NCBI GenBank assembly: GCA_030998225.1
Contig: JAPYXD010000308.1
Location: 8,876,001-8,940,000, forward strand
Origin: Diplolepis rosae
Taxonomy: Eukaryota > Arthropoda > Insecta > Hymenoptera > Diplolepididae
Direction of reading: 5' to 3'
Length of the DNA: 64,000 bases
The notes under the pieces are model-generated. The model saw nothing but the letters and a program-made list of their open reading frames with translations. It was not told the origin of the DNA and made no database searches. Each line of letters opens with the position of its first letter. Within the stretch, counting starts at the first letter, position 1. This document shows, in pieces, positions 43,880 to 54,969 of the stretch. The position numbers and the translations under genes are program-made.

Positions 43880-45350
43880 CAGGGTGTCTAAAAAGTCCCG
43901 GGACGGTTGGATATTTCCTCAGGTAAAATATTTTTCAAAAAAGTGAAGGTCATTCCTGAAGTGAATTTCAACGAGGAATTCAATAGTGACCTTCATTTTG
44001 ACCTTGAAGTTGATCCTCATGGCTCTTTCAAGGTCAACTTTGTTTTTTTAAATGGAAACCCCCTTTTTTCACATCTGCAATCGATAGAGCGAAAAATACT
44101 ACGTTCAAGTACGTACCCAAGTCATAGGTCAATTGTAACGTTCCAGGTCAGTTAAAGGTTATTTGAAATAAATAAAGTTTTCCAAGAGGTCAGTGCAAAT
44201 CCTGAAGTATTTTTCAATGGGGAATTCAATGGTGAGCTCTGTATTGATCTTGGTTACAGCGTTTTGAATATTGTAAAATCATATGTATAGGAAATTTTCC
44301 ATTAAAAATTTCAGGATTTCTGGTGAGAGTTCTGTTCCTCCCCAAAGAGTTATATCGAAAAGTCCTATACCGTTTTTCGATACCTAAGTCAATGCCTATG
44401 GCGATACCATAAGTGCTATACCGTTTTTCTATCTCCATACGAATATTACGAATCGAAACTAAATTTACGTATTACGAGTCCATACTTACTATCTTTCGCT
44501 AAAAGATTATTATGGCGCAAGCTAAACTTTCGGAACGAGAGAGGGTATCTGTATTAATGATGCGTGGTTGGGGAGATCGAGTTCGATCTCATGATCAAGT
44601 TCGTTTGCTTTTTAATCGCACTTTTCGTAATAGAGAAGGGTTAAATCCTGTCTCAAAATCAACAATTGAAAGGACTGTAAGGCGCTATATGAATCATGGA
44701 TCTATCAAGGACCTTCAGAGAACTGGTCGGCCAAAATCTGCAGGATCTGAGGAGATGCAGATGGACATAGCCCAAGCATTTATTGAAAACCCACACCTCA
44801 GTTTACGTCGAGCTAGTGATGAGCGTGACGTTGCTCCTGAGACAGTGCGAAATATTTTATAAAGCATTAATTTCCATCCTTACAAAGTTTCTTTGAACTT
44901 ACATTGTTCCTGGGTAATGCTAAACGTAAACGTAAACTGCTTGGAAAAAACCTTGAAAAAATCTTGAAGATCATCACCAAGATCAATACAGAGCTCACAA
45001 ATGAATTTCTCGTTGAAATTTACTTCAGGAATTACACTGACCTCTTGGAAAACTTTGTTAATTTCAAATAACCTTTAACTGACCTGGAACGTTACAATTG
45101 ACCTATGACTTGGGTACGTACTTGAACGTAGTATTTTTCGCTCTATCGATTGCAGATGTGAAAAAAGGGGGTTTCCATTTAAAAAAACAAAGTTGACCTT
45201 GAAAGAGCCATGAGGATCAACTTCAAGGTCAAAATGAAGGTCGCTATTGAATTCCTCGTTGAAATTCACTTCAGGAATGACCTTCACTTTTTTGAAAAAT
45301 ATTTTACCTGAGGAAATATCCAACCGTCCCGGGACTTTTTAGACACCCTG
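43880..45350. mobile_element. TIR element with about 380-bp arms and a transposase HTH fragment
   Basis: The ends are CAGGGTGTCTAAAAAGTCCC and the complement. The arms 43880-44263 and 44969-45350 are almost identical; within the 249-base shared frame I noticed one silent change. The right flank is TA, and the left flank is AA. The interior carries a truncated transposase (44512-44862). The high arm identity suggests a recent insertion or gene conversion. Confidence 0.85.
44512..44862 (+). pseudogene. Tc1/mariner-type transposase N-terminal HTH fragment
   Basis: The 116-codon frame begins MAQAKLSERERVSVLMMRGW. It continues with NPVSKSTIERTVRRYMNHGS, LQRTGRPKSAG and LRRASDERDVAPETVRNIL, the paired HTH arrangement (DUF4817-like) at the start of IS630/Tc1-type transposases. 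After a stop, the next frame still shows HPYKVSLN and GNAKRKRK-like residues to about 44960. All DDE catalytic residues are missing. Confidence 0.7.
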
Positions 45351-45532
45351 TATGGTGGACATATAGTGATAAGTTAAACTTAAAATTACAGAGAACTTTT
45401 GTTTAAAGTGACTCAGCTAGTCACATTTACCCTACCTTTTAAATATACATCCTGCTAGACATATTTTCAAACGCCTTTTAAAACATCAAAAACAGCGTTT
45501 CTTGATAATAATTTAAATGGTTATTTTTTCAG

Positions 45533-45718
45533 GGATACTCTTCAGGAGTAATTTTAACTGGCGATCTGAAGAAGAATTTGATAGAAGTTCTACAAAAAGT
45601 TGTAGCAAAGCATCAGGAAAACAGAAGTAAAATAACAGACGAAACATTAAAAGAATATATGATGCCTAGAGATCTGAAGTTTGCAAAAAGGGACTTGATT
45701 ACGAAAAAATTAGCTTAA
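45533..45718 (+). CDS. WARS: Tryptophan--tRNA ligase, coding exon 3 (C-terminus and stop)
   Basis: The last 61 residues start GYSSGVILTGDLKKNLIEVL, then EYMMPRDLKF and a lysine-rich end, with TAA at 45716-45718. They align with the C-terminal helical region after the catalytic domain (RKDYTSG... in vertebrates). The acceptor is TTTTTTCAG ending at 45532, phase 0. The predicted total of 415 residues fits the enzyme without a WHEP domain. A 45-base piece of this exon is duplicated at 51105-51150. Confidence 0.95.
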   Translation, partial: GYSSGVILTGDLKKNLIEVLQKVVAKHQENRSKITDETLKEYMMPRDLKFAKRDLITKKLA

Positions 45719-45837
45719 TTCATTTATCTTAATTCAAATATCAATTCTACAAGATGGAGTAAACAAATGAAATGTAATATAACTTATTTTATTTTGTGAC
45801 AAGTTACGCCACATGTCTTTATATATGGAGCTATAGT

Positions 45838-45843
45838 AATAAA
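45838..45843 (+). terminator. WARS: Putative polyadenylation signal of WARS
   Basis: AATAAA lies 120 bases after the stop codon in an AT-rich 3' region. Confidence 0.6.
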
Positions 45844-46157
45844 TTTGTTATAATTAGATTAGCACGAGGTCACTTCTTCTCCCAATTTTTAGGTTGTGAA
45901 GAACATTAAAATTAGAAAGGTCAAACTTTTCTCTTCAATTCCAGAGGTTCTTTGAAAATTTTGGAAGTGTCAAGAGTACTCCGAATCTTAATAATCAAAA
46001 GCTTAAATGCATGCAAATCTTAATAATTTCAGTGAGCTAAACGTTATATTTAATAAGTATAAGTGACTAATAAAACCAATTTCTTGAAGACATAAATAAA
46101 AAAGTCATAAAAAGCCAGATCGTGAGGGTTTGAGCCTTTGATGGTCAGATTAACTTT

Positions 46158-46490
46158 ATGCCACTAATTACACTCGTCAACAAAAGTGACTTTTGTGCTC
46201 ATGGGATGAGATATGTCATTTTTAGAGTAGTTTTTTATACTGAATCCGAATCTGGCCTCCATTTTTTCCCAGAAAATCAGGTTTTTGAGATTTTTCTAAT
46301 AAATTTTTTCTTTGAAAAATCACAAATCATGAGACAAAATATAAAAAAATTTTTTTATGAAAAGCAACATATGATTTTGATACATTTTTCAATGCAGAAT
46401 CCAACGGTGGGCTTGTTTAGGCCATCACCGTTCGAAAAATACATGGCAGAGAAGTTGTTTGTTTCTATAGAGCTGACAGTTTGACGGGTT
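46158..46490 (+). repeat. Dispersed repeat, second copy
   Basis: Related to 12597-12860 plus 15785-15870. It includes GGATGAGATATGTCATTTTT, TTTTTTCCCAG and GAAAAATACATGGCAGAGAA. It is non-coding, and its family is unknown. Confidence 0.5.
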
Positions 46491-46497
46491 ACACGTA

Positions 46498-46665
46498 CAC
46501 TACCGTCGGAAATTGTGCGCACGGTGCTTGTCATCGCTATTAAAAATCAGTGCTGACTTTGAACCACGATATCTCGGTGAAAAAAGAGATAGGGCATGTT
46601 TAAACATACAGTTGGGAAGCTTATGAAATTCCACGTCTAGTGATCCTCGAGAAATATTTTTTGCT
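46498..46665 (+). repeat. Dispersed repeat, copy 2 (see 7437)
   Basis: Starts CACTACCGTCGGAAATTGTG and matches 7438-7610. It follows directly on the previous repeat. Confidence 0.75.
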
Positions 46666-47096
46666 CGCACACATAAATAGCACATTTTGAACCTTCCTAA
46701 TGTAACGTATGGTTATGCTTTATCCAGTTTAGTTCTTCATGACATTTTTTCAATTACGTTACTTTACATCTATTATTGTGGTATGAGGCATTGGTATCAA
46801 GTACTCCCCCCGTGCCCCGAGCAAACATTGGAATATATTTTTTCAGAAATCCAAGAAAATAATATAGTTGGATCGTGAAAATATAGTTATCTATTCATTT
46901 CTAACGCATAAAAGAATTTATAACTTACAAATTACCGCATACCACAAATATCATGACCTTGAGTAATGCTCCTTTTTACTGAGCCGTACCTGCACTAGGC
47001 AACCTCCTTAAGAAAGGTAGAAAAAGTTTACTAAAAGTTGTTGGGCCACACAAACCCCAATTCTAATTAGAGAAAAAGCTCTCTGCATCAGCGCAC

Positions 47097-47249
47097 ATGC
47101 CTTTACGTTGTCCTGAAGAAAGGCGAAGATTCTGTGCCCATTGTAGTAATCAAAAAAGTGAGAGGAAAACTCATTGGATCTGCACAGAATGCAAAGTACC
47201 ACTTTGCTTATCTGCAGATAAGAACTGTTTCACTGATTATCATTTCTGA
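47097..47249 (+). pseudogene. PiggyBac transposase C-terminal cysteine-rich domain
   Basis: A 50-codon frame reads RFCAHCSNQKSERKTHWICT, then CKVPLCLSADKNCF and DYHF. The C..C...(T)...C..C...LC....C...YH pattern is that of the piggyBac C-terminal domain. The rest of the transposase is not visible upstream, apart from a possible basic stretch at 47000-47095. Confidence 0.7.
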
Positions 47250-49374
47250 AGAGGAGAGGGAGGAGCATTGCGTTCTTTCATTATTTTGATTTATTTTTCA
47301 AGATGAATTTATTTGCATATCACAAAATATTAAAAAAAATATTTTAACATTAAAAAAATTGTTAAACGAAAAATTTAAAAAATTTTAAATTAAAGAAAAA
47401 AAAAGATAGAGCGTCCTTGTCGTTAGCTCCGGATAGCGCTGAGAGCGAGAAAACCAATTCGAAACATGACGTGACCATTCCCCTGTGCATTTGGTTCTTC
47501 ACATTGGTTCCACTATTTTGAATTTTAAGAATTGCGAATTTCCAACCTGAGTTAGAGATCCAGTGACTCCAGAAACTTTGAGAAAACTTTTTCCAGAAAC
47601 AAAAACAATTTTTGTCGATCCTTGTCCGCCATATTGGTTCCGCTATCTTGAATTTGAGAAATTAGCCATTTTTTACTTCAGATTTGAATTTGGATGGCTC
47701 TAATGAGCTTTAAAAGACAAGTTCAAGAAGACAAAAGAAAATTTAATGAGTAATTTCGTAATTTCATATCCTCCATATTTGTTCCAGCATCTTGAATTTA
47801 GAAATTTTTCATTTCTGATTAGGCACATAATTGGTGGTTTGGATTTAGAATGGAAAAAACACAGAATTTCATATATTTCTTCACAAAAAATAGAACTTAT
47901 ATCAAAAACAATATGGCAGAAAATTCTGAAAAATATCTTATGGTGTAATGAGTACAAAAACCTCCCATTTTAATCTTTATTATACATTAGTCAAGAATGT
48001 ATTTCTCAGTAAAAATGCACTAATTTTGACTATTTTCTTATGATATTTTTAAAAATAACAATTAATGATTGTTAGTATTTTTTAACACTTATTAATGTTC
48101 TAGGGATCCTTTAAAGACAAAAATCTGGTACTTGTTGTTAAGAAAATAGTTTAAAAAATGAAAAACTGTGAACAAAAAGGTGGGTCCGTCAGAGACCCAT
48201 CAAAGGTTAAGAGGATAAATATGCTTCAGGTTATATATAAATAAAACTCTGAAATCGCCGATCCCCTAAAGTAAGGGGATATACCGTTAGAGCCGAATGT
48301 AGTCATTGTGTTTCCATATACTACATCATGGATGTATATAAGATGTTCTTATTGAATAAAAAGTGGTCGGAAAGTAGCGATTCTCCAAAATAATTTTAAA
48401 ATATATACTAGTAGATTTCCGACAAAAATTTTCAATAGAAAAAATATTCGGTTCAAAGAAATGTATTTAATAGAAAACTTATTGCTCAAGTATCTAGTCG
48501 GGTTTGGGCCATGTTTGGACGGAAATGTTTTTTTCTAATTAAAACGCTCACTTTTGAGTCAAAATTTGTATTTAAGATGTTTTTTAGGTTTCATGAAATA
48601 GCTAATTTTAAGATGTTAAAATTTATATAAGAAGTAAGTCCCCGGATAGGCTTGTATAAACGAGGGTTCGATTTCTCCTGGCACATGTGAGATGCATGCT
48701 TTCAAATTTTTTTCGGCTTATATAAATGTTAAAATCATACAATAAACCATTTCTATATATTTCACGAAACCTAATTAACACTAACATTCATCCGTTATCC
48801 ATCTAGTGCTGATGTAAAAATAATTTGAAACTTTTAGGTAATTTACCATCTAAGATTGTCGATTCACGAAAGTGTTTGCAATTAAACCTAATAGATGTCA
48901 CCTTAAGTCCCAATTTCATTCATTTATAATTCAGGATGTTTTTGCGTATCCAAACATGTGCATCACTCTTGGATTCAGTGCTCGATTTATGCCAGATGTA
49001 GGTAAGATTGTTCTTCTTAATGACTATCCGTTTTTTAAATCTCTGAATTAAGCGATGAATCATTGAAGCAATGTTTTTTACGCATACTTAAGAATCACCG
49101 ACACGTGGATTGTCAGGCCTAAGCCCGGGTTGCGATAAGTTTCTTTTTCAAGAAAATATTGATAGTTTTTTCATTAGAAACATTTGCAAACTGATTTCTT
49201 CTGATCGAACACGTAAATTGTTTTCAGATAGAAATATCCTTTAATTTCTTTTGACCTTGAAAATTCCTTAAATTTTACTCATGGTCCTGGGAATTTATTC
49301 GTTTCAAGAAAAAATATATTTTTAAACTTCTCTCCTGCTTTACTGTCACGCTGTATTCAAGTGCAATATGTAGA
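47250..49374. other. AT-rich stretch without recognisable genes
   Basis: No convincing coding sequence or repeat was identified. Frames of 75-85 codons near 47700-47970 overlap on both strands and look like chance. Confidence 0.4.
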
Positions 49375-51150
49375 GGACTGACATCACTAAGACTGCGCCC
49401 TGATATTGCGATTAGTGAATGACACGAATGCAAAAATGATGAAAATCAGCCGATCTGGAAATGTGTCCACAAAATAGTCACACTTCTCCACCAATTATAC
49501 TTTGAAGCGCTTACCTCGACCTAAGCCTACACTTGGATCGCCTATACCTGCATCGGGTTCCCTACGTTATCCACTTAAATTCTATGGAGCAGGTTGGTTA
49601 GGAAATCCTGATGTAGCCGTGCAATTGCGTCGGATGTTGCCAAATATTAAGCTATACGTAAAAAGGGTTTGAAAAAGAAATTCTAAAAAGAAAAGTTCCA
49701 AGATATTCTTGAGAATCTGGATGATAAACTGTTAGAAGCAAAATTAACTTCCTCCTTTTCAGTGAACTATCAAATTTCTGCAATACCATTATTATCAAAT
49801 TTGAAAAAGAAGTTTCAGAAAAAACAGGTTTAACTTAGTTGAACTTGAAACTAGAAGTTTCAAGGAATTTCTTCTGTGGATATTCTTTACTTTGGAAATG
49901 ATTGCTGAAAAATTGTGCAAGCTTCATATGAAAAAATCATGGAAAGATTTCCATTAAAATATCCAATGGTATAAGCACTGTCTTTTTTAGATTCCTATGT
50001 GTCACATTTCAAAAACTTTGCTCCGAAACGTTTGGATATGACTTTAAAAACGTTTTTTGATCAAAATATTAAATCAGGACCACATGCAGATAAATTAGAG
50101 CAACATTTTAAACATTTTTATTCTTTATCTAACACTGCAAGAATGTTTAAAAAAACTAACATTATATCTAAGTCAAGCGTTGAGATCATTTTTGGACACA
50201 CTGAATCACAGCACACAAGCCAGGAAGCTGCGAAAATTTATTGCCATTGATTAAAAGCATTTAACTTTCTTACATGGTGATGCGGCTCACAAAAGAGGTT
50301 TTGTAGTCAATACAGAAATGTTAGTCGAAAACCAAAAAAAAAAAATCGCTAGTCGCCCAAAGAATGATTTTTGATACAGTAGAATCTAGTGTAAAGAATT
50401 CTGAAGATTTCATTATTAGGAAACCTCTAAGTCTTGATTCACGTAATGTACACAGTTGTTTTAAAGATCTTGCCAAATAAAAATAAAAAAGGGTATGTAT
50501 AGAAAGGAAGCTCAATGAAATAAGTCTGCTGAAGCCATAAATAATTTAAAGCTACAAAAAGGAAGGTTATAGGAGATGCGTTTCAAGGAAGTGCGCGCCT
50601 AAATGTTGAAATATTATTGTTGAAGTGTTAAAGAAGCTCATGACCAGCGGACCGATGTACTGTGCCAAGCGGAAGAAGCATACTCTTTATGCTGGCACAG
50701 CAACCCAGCCCGCCGCCCCGCGGCGCGTGACCGATAGTACAGGCCTCAAGTCAAGATCCTTAGTCCTCATCTCTTGTATGATATTATTTTCCTCGGCCAC
50801 CTGTCGCAGATGAAGAGTGTGTGCTCCATCTCGTCCACAGGGGAACACGAGTCTTTTTCTTTTTCACCACCATGCCTATCCTCGACATCAAAATCACCGC
50901 TCTTGAAGCGTTGAAAACTCTCACGACACGATGTTTCACTAAGAGCAGCCTCAAAGTTAATAATTGAGACCATTCGATGCGCCTCAGCCGCAGTCTTTTG
51001 TCTTTCCTCCTTTTTTGTTTTAAAATGTTATAAAATCATATAATTTTGATTATATTTGATTTTTTTGAAAATCCTATCTTTGCAAATATTGAATTCAAAA
51101 ATTCGATCTGAAGAAGAATTTGATAGAAGTTCTACAAAAAGTTGTTGCAA
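49375..51150 (+). pseudogene. Rearranged partial duplicate of WARS intron 2 and exon 3
   Basis: In order: 49375-49415 and 50247-50518 match 32500-32813; 50526-51103 matches 42829-43365; 51105-51150 matches exon 3 (GATCTGAAGAAGAATTTGAT and on). An 830-base segment (49416-50246) is inserted in the first block, with an unassigned 83-codon frame at 49999. About 88 GC-rich bases near 50686-50772 are absent from the original. The gypsy element is absent, but 17 bases (AAGCTCAATGAAATAAG) stand in its place. Confidence 0.82.
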
Positions 51151-51518
51151 AGCAACATGCACCCTCTCACTCTCACTTTCTACGGAAGGCTACTAGATCC
51201 AAGCACCCCTCTCCCCACCTCCCTCTCCAACTCTATGGTCAAGCAGCCCGGGCTGGAAAAGTACAGGAGAAATAGAGAAAGCGGAGAAATGAAGACGCTC
51301 GCTCTCTTACCTTCCCCTTCCCGAGACACTTATAAGGTAAGTAGCCAGAAGGAGAGAGGAGTTTGCCGTAGGAGTGAGGAAGAAGGACGACGCTGGTCCA
51401 GACCTTCAAGTACATGAAAACCCAAGTACTGCGCTAGGGAAGGGATACCAATGGCCCAGAAACTATGTTGAAAAAACGCGTTCTCCCTCTACTAGGATTT
51501 TCCCCTCAATTTCCCTCA

Positions 51519-51528
51519 TTATAAAAGG
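51519..51528 (+). promoter_or_regulatory. TATA box of the LTR-like unit
   Basis: TTATAAAAGG lies upstream of the first hairpin (51556) by about 30 bases, so a transcript starting there would carry every hairpin. Confidence 0.6.
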
Positions 51529-51555
51529 GCCTCGAAGCGACAATTTTAGTGAGCT

Positions 51556-52190
51556 GTGTCTGGAGATTGACCAGACACTTCAACCCTCTCGGGAGTCCAG
51601 AGGGTTACCTCGAACCGACATTTTAGTGAGTTGTGTCTGGAGATTGACCAGACCGAGCAGCCCTCTCGGCAGACCAGAGGATATTATAGAAAATAAAGTA
51701 AAGTGAGTGCCCATCAACCACGGAGTTTACTTTAACGTCCTGTGCCCTGGCAGTTTTTATTTTAGATCCTCTCTCCCCTGGAACACCCGGGGATCTCGCC
51801 AATCTTCCTCCAGTTTTCGGGGAACCGAAAACCATCCGATCATTCGTGCTTGCCCCGGGGGTACCCGGGCAAGTTCCTCTATATCATTCGGGGAACCGAA
51901 CGATATCTCTCTCTACTTGCTTTCGGGTGACCGACAGGAAGCACTTTCCCTCTCACCCCTCCCACTCATTCGGGGAACCGAGGAGTTAACCCATCCTGGC
52001 GCTAGCCCGGGGGTACCCGGGCGGTCATCAGCGCAGTATTTTCTCGGGGAACCGAAAAGATACACCCCCCCCCCCCGCCCTTCCATCATCTACCCCGGGG
52101 AACCGGAGTGACCAATTATTTTTGGTGGCACCAAAAAAAATCTTTCCTCTCCCTAAGATATCCTGTGGGGAACCGCGAGATATTTCCTCC
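51556..52190 (+). repeat. Hairpin array with GNRA tetraloops
   Basis: Two early pairs: GTGTCTGG-AGATTGA-CCAGACAC at 51556-51578 (repeated near 51640) and CCTCT...AGAGG. Six hairpins follow with loop GGAA (51821, 51892, 51974, 52048, 52099, 52169), one with GTGA (51927), and two with GGTA (51860, 52012). Stems differ: GTTTTCGG/CCGAAAAC, ATATC-TTCGG/CCGAA-GATAT, GTATTTTCTCGG/CCGAAAAGATAC and AGATATCCTGTGG/CCGCGAGATATTT. The tetraloops are GNRA only when read on the + strand. Confidence 0.88.
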
Positions 52191-52235
52191 CACCTATTTC
52201 GCATCGTTTACCCCCCACTCCATCGCATCGTAACA

Positions 52236-53265
52236 ACCTCTCTTAAAATTTTTATGGCGTATGCCACCATGGAAGGGTCTATGTGGGGTTGATAGCTCCC
52301 AAACTCGAGAGTAGCTTTTATAGCGTGTTGGGTTTCTTCTCCCCAATTTCTACGCTTGAATTTGCTAATGAACTGGTTAAGATTGTCGTTGTCCTCCTTG
52401 ACCAAGTCCCACCAATCTTTGGGTGTTCCCTGAAGACAACTGCTAATAACAAACGCCGTCTGTCCCCTAGAAGGCCTGATTGCTGCCCAGAATTCCCTCA
52501 ACTCCTCGGGGAATTTTATGGCGGACCCTTTCCCATTGAAAACTGGTGTTTTGGGAGTAATTTTCAGGGTCTCACTGCTCGTGGGTGGTTCTAAGGGGTA
52601 AGGATTTCTCTGACTCAATGTTTCTTCGAAGCGCTGCTGCCTGTCGGTAATCCTGCGTATGCTGTCTGTATTTCTACGTACTTCCTGCTCGTTAAAGTTT
52701 GCTTCGCGGTCTCTGTAATCTTCCAGGCGCCCCTCTAAGACTTGAAAACGGACTTCGTTCATGTCACGTAGGGACCTGAATTGTTCCGTGACTCGAGAAT
52801 GCATTTTATTCTCTAAATCTTCAATCTGTTCCTGGAGCAGATTGGTGAACGCGTCCATAAGGCGCTCCGCTGCATCCAACCGATTTTGTAACTGTCGGTT
52901 CTCTAGGCGCATGTTATTGAATGCTAATTTTAATTCCTCGTACCTCTCCGTCATGGAGCCATTCTCGACTTATTCCTCTACCTCTTTGTTAGCTGGCTGG
53001 TCTGCCACTGCACCTAGTTCTTCATGCAGAGTTCTCCTTCTCTCCATGTTTCGGGTAATTGCCCCGGTTTGAGAGGAGCTCATAGGGAGAGTATAATCTC
53101 CATTCTCTACTGGGGACAACAACCGCCTTCTTGCCCCCTTCATTTCAGGGTTGAGCAAGCTCGATGCTTCTAGTAAAATATCTTCTAAATTTTCGCGGTC
53201 CATTGCGTTTCTACGATTTGGCCTATCGCGAGGGCGTGACATGACGGCTAACTAATTGTCTGTCT
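52236..53265 (-). pseudogene. Gag of a second gypsy element of the same family
   Basis: The N-terminal piece (52970-53242) starts MSRPRDRPNRRNAMDRENLE. After a stop, the frame 52208-52954 has a long coiled coil (RLENRQLQNRLDAAERLMDA) and the capsid motifs SLRDMNEVRFQVLEGRLEDY, ITPKTPVFNGKGSAIKFPEE and CLQGTPKDWWDLVKED. Homology to the first copy stops at AYAIKILRE (about 52236), where the hairpin-array unit begins. The rest of the element is missing. Confidence 0.8.
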
Positions 53266-53341
53266 TGGTACTGCTATTTCAATTGCCTTTAAGTGCACTC
53301 CGTACGTTTCCACTACCTTCAGGTCCCTATTCGGGCGCCAA

Positions 53342-54250
53342 TGAAAGAGTTCGATATTGTCCTTAAATCTATTTCATATATTTATTTGATTTATGGACCC
53401 AAAGGTGTGGAAATAATTGGTAGGCTTGGTTATTTTGGCATAACAATAAGTCTTTATTTATATTTTACTGTCTGAACAATGTGTAGCTGGCTGATATACC
53501 AAAAACTCAGTCGCGTATAGAGATCCTCGCAAAGTACAACGATGAGAAAAATAGATGTCGTTGTTATCATAGATAGTACGTCAGTCTTCAAACCTCTAGT
53601 TCTCTATTGATTAAGTTATCTCTAGAAAGCGCAAGTAGTACTAAAATTAATAACCTTGTAGGTGGCGCTGTCGTCACAATAGTGAATAAAGGTAAATGCG
53701 CTCTCTCTATCATGGGCTGCTCGGTGGCAAGTCCCCCTATGGTAAATTCTTAACAAATAATAATCTGAAAAAATAGGTGGCGCTGTCGTCGCGAACCAAT
53801 AACATGGAGTGAACACACTCTCTCTATCGAAGATTTCTCGATGGCAAATCCCTTTACAAAATCTGTAAGAAAACGCGTAACAAATAATAGTCTGAAAAAT
53901 AGGTGGCGCTGTGGTCGCGAACCAATAACATGGAGTGAACACACTTTATCTATCGCGGATTGCTCGGTGGCTAATCCCTTTATAAAATCTGTAAGAAAAC
54001 GCGTAACAAATAATAATTCGAAAAAATAGGTGGCGCTGTCGTCGCGAACCAATGATATGGAGTGAACACACTCTCTCTCGTCTCACTCGACGGTCGGTAA
54101 AAACGTTCCGCACTCTCTGCAACCTCATTGGCACGCGTCTCTATAATTGGTAAAAACGACAGCGATGGCGACAAAAGTGACACAGAGGTACAATAATAAA
54201 AAAAGATAATCTTGAAATAGTAAATAACGAAGAAATGGCCATAGCAAAAC
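53342..54250 (-). repeat. 5' LTR of the second gypsy element
   Basis: It starts next to the primer site with TGAAAGAGTTCGATATTGTC, matching 41637 and 32814. At least four tandem units of about 125 bp contain AGGTGGCGCTGTCGTCGCGA and TGCTCGGTGGC (53655-54060). The outer end is not defined, and no AGCCTGGGCAGCGTAC hairpins are seen. Confidence 0.7.
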
Positions 54251-54289
54251 CCAACAGTCAGCAGGTATCCTGATGAGACGCGCTAGAGG

Positions 54290-54524
54290 TAGTCACTTTG
54301 TTCGATGTCACATTTTATTGAAGGCTGCATGGCGACAAAGACAATGCTACCGACTCCTGCAGCTCAAGAACACTTTGCACGCTTATTAAGAGGTAAATTG
54401 TCTGGTGAGGCTCGGAAATGTATTTTTGGTTCAACTTATGAGACCATAGGAGAATTAAAAGAAAAACTAAAAAGAGTATATGTGTTACGTACGACTACTA
54501 CTCATCAAATAAATATAAAAAGGT
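54290..54524 (+). pseudogene. Gypsy gag fragment of a third type
   Basis: The frame has FIEGCMATKTMLPTPAAQEH, FARLLRGKLSGEARKCIFGS and TYETIGELKEKLKRVY, a retrotransposon capsid pattern like the gag at 62273. Only this block remains. Confidence 0.6.
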
Positions 54525-54969
54525 AAAGATAAATACCTTCAATATAATTTATTGATTAGTAGGAGTACGCGGAGGTCGTCCAAACTGCCAAATTTAGTTC
54601 ATATAAATATTAACTAAATTCGTTTTTAACCTTAGAAGAGGTAAGAAACCAGAAGAGGAACAATGCGTTGAAATTGCTCCACCTTTCTCACTGATTCCTC
54701 GTAATAATTTTAAAAATATCCGTGGAGAAAGTCTTCTTGTCGTTTTAAGATTCGACAACAAGATTTAAAATTTAAAGAGATGCAACTCTAGTGGCGGAAG
54801 TACTTAGCCTTCCGCGTTATCGGCCTTGCGGATGGCATTGGACGGGAATCATGATGAATATTAGATTAGATTCGACTGTATGCATAAAAACTCGTATACG
54901 CACCGAAGTCACAGAAAATAGATTAAAATAAATTCGGGTAATTACGAGACTCGCTTCAAATGCTCATAG

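Larger units (their letters stand above)
32301..45532 (+). other. WARS: WARS intron 2, about 13.2 kb
   Basis: Donor GTATGT at 32301 and acceptor TTATTTTTTCAG ending at 45532. It holds a 10-kb gypsy element, a BEL remnant, a tRNA-derived inverted pair, a mariner remnant and a TIR element. The stretch 43370-43870 shows nothing recognisable. Confidence 0.9.
51150..52233 (+). mobile_element. LTR-like unit with TATA box and hairpin array
   Basis: The boundaries are abrupt: the WARS duplicate on the left and gypsy gag on the right, where ...ATCGTAACA ends the unit. The + strand has TTATAAAAGG at 51519-51528, AATAAA at 51692-51697 and GC-rich pyrimidine-rich flanks. This arrangement fits U3-R-U5 or a promoter plus structured leader. 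No coding region and no target duplication were found. Confidence 0.55.

Noticed and set aside
43907..45323. Two identical 82-codon genes facing each other
   Set aside because: They are the same arm sequence of a TIR element read in both directions. The reading frame has no homology I recognise.
49999..50250. Host gene of 83 codons inside the WARS duplicate
   Set aside because: It lies in an inserted segment with no recognisable domain and no splice context. I could not support it as a gene.
51556..52190. CRISPR-like repeat-spacer array (GGGGAACCG repeats)
   Set aside because: Intervals vary, the repeat is only about 10 bases, and the sequences around each repeat are self-complementary stems rather than spacers.
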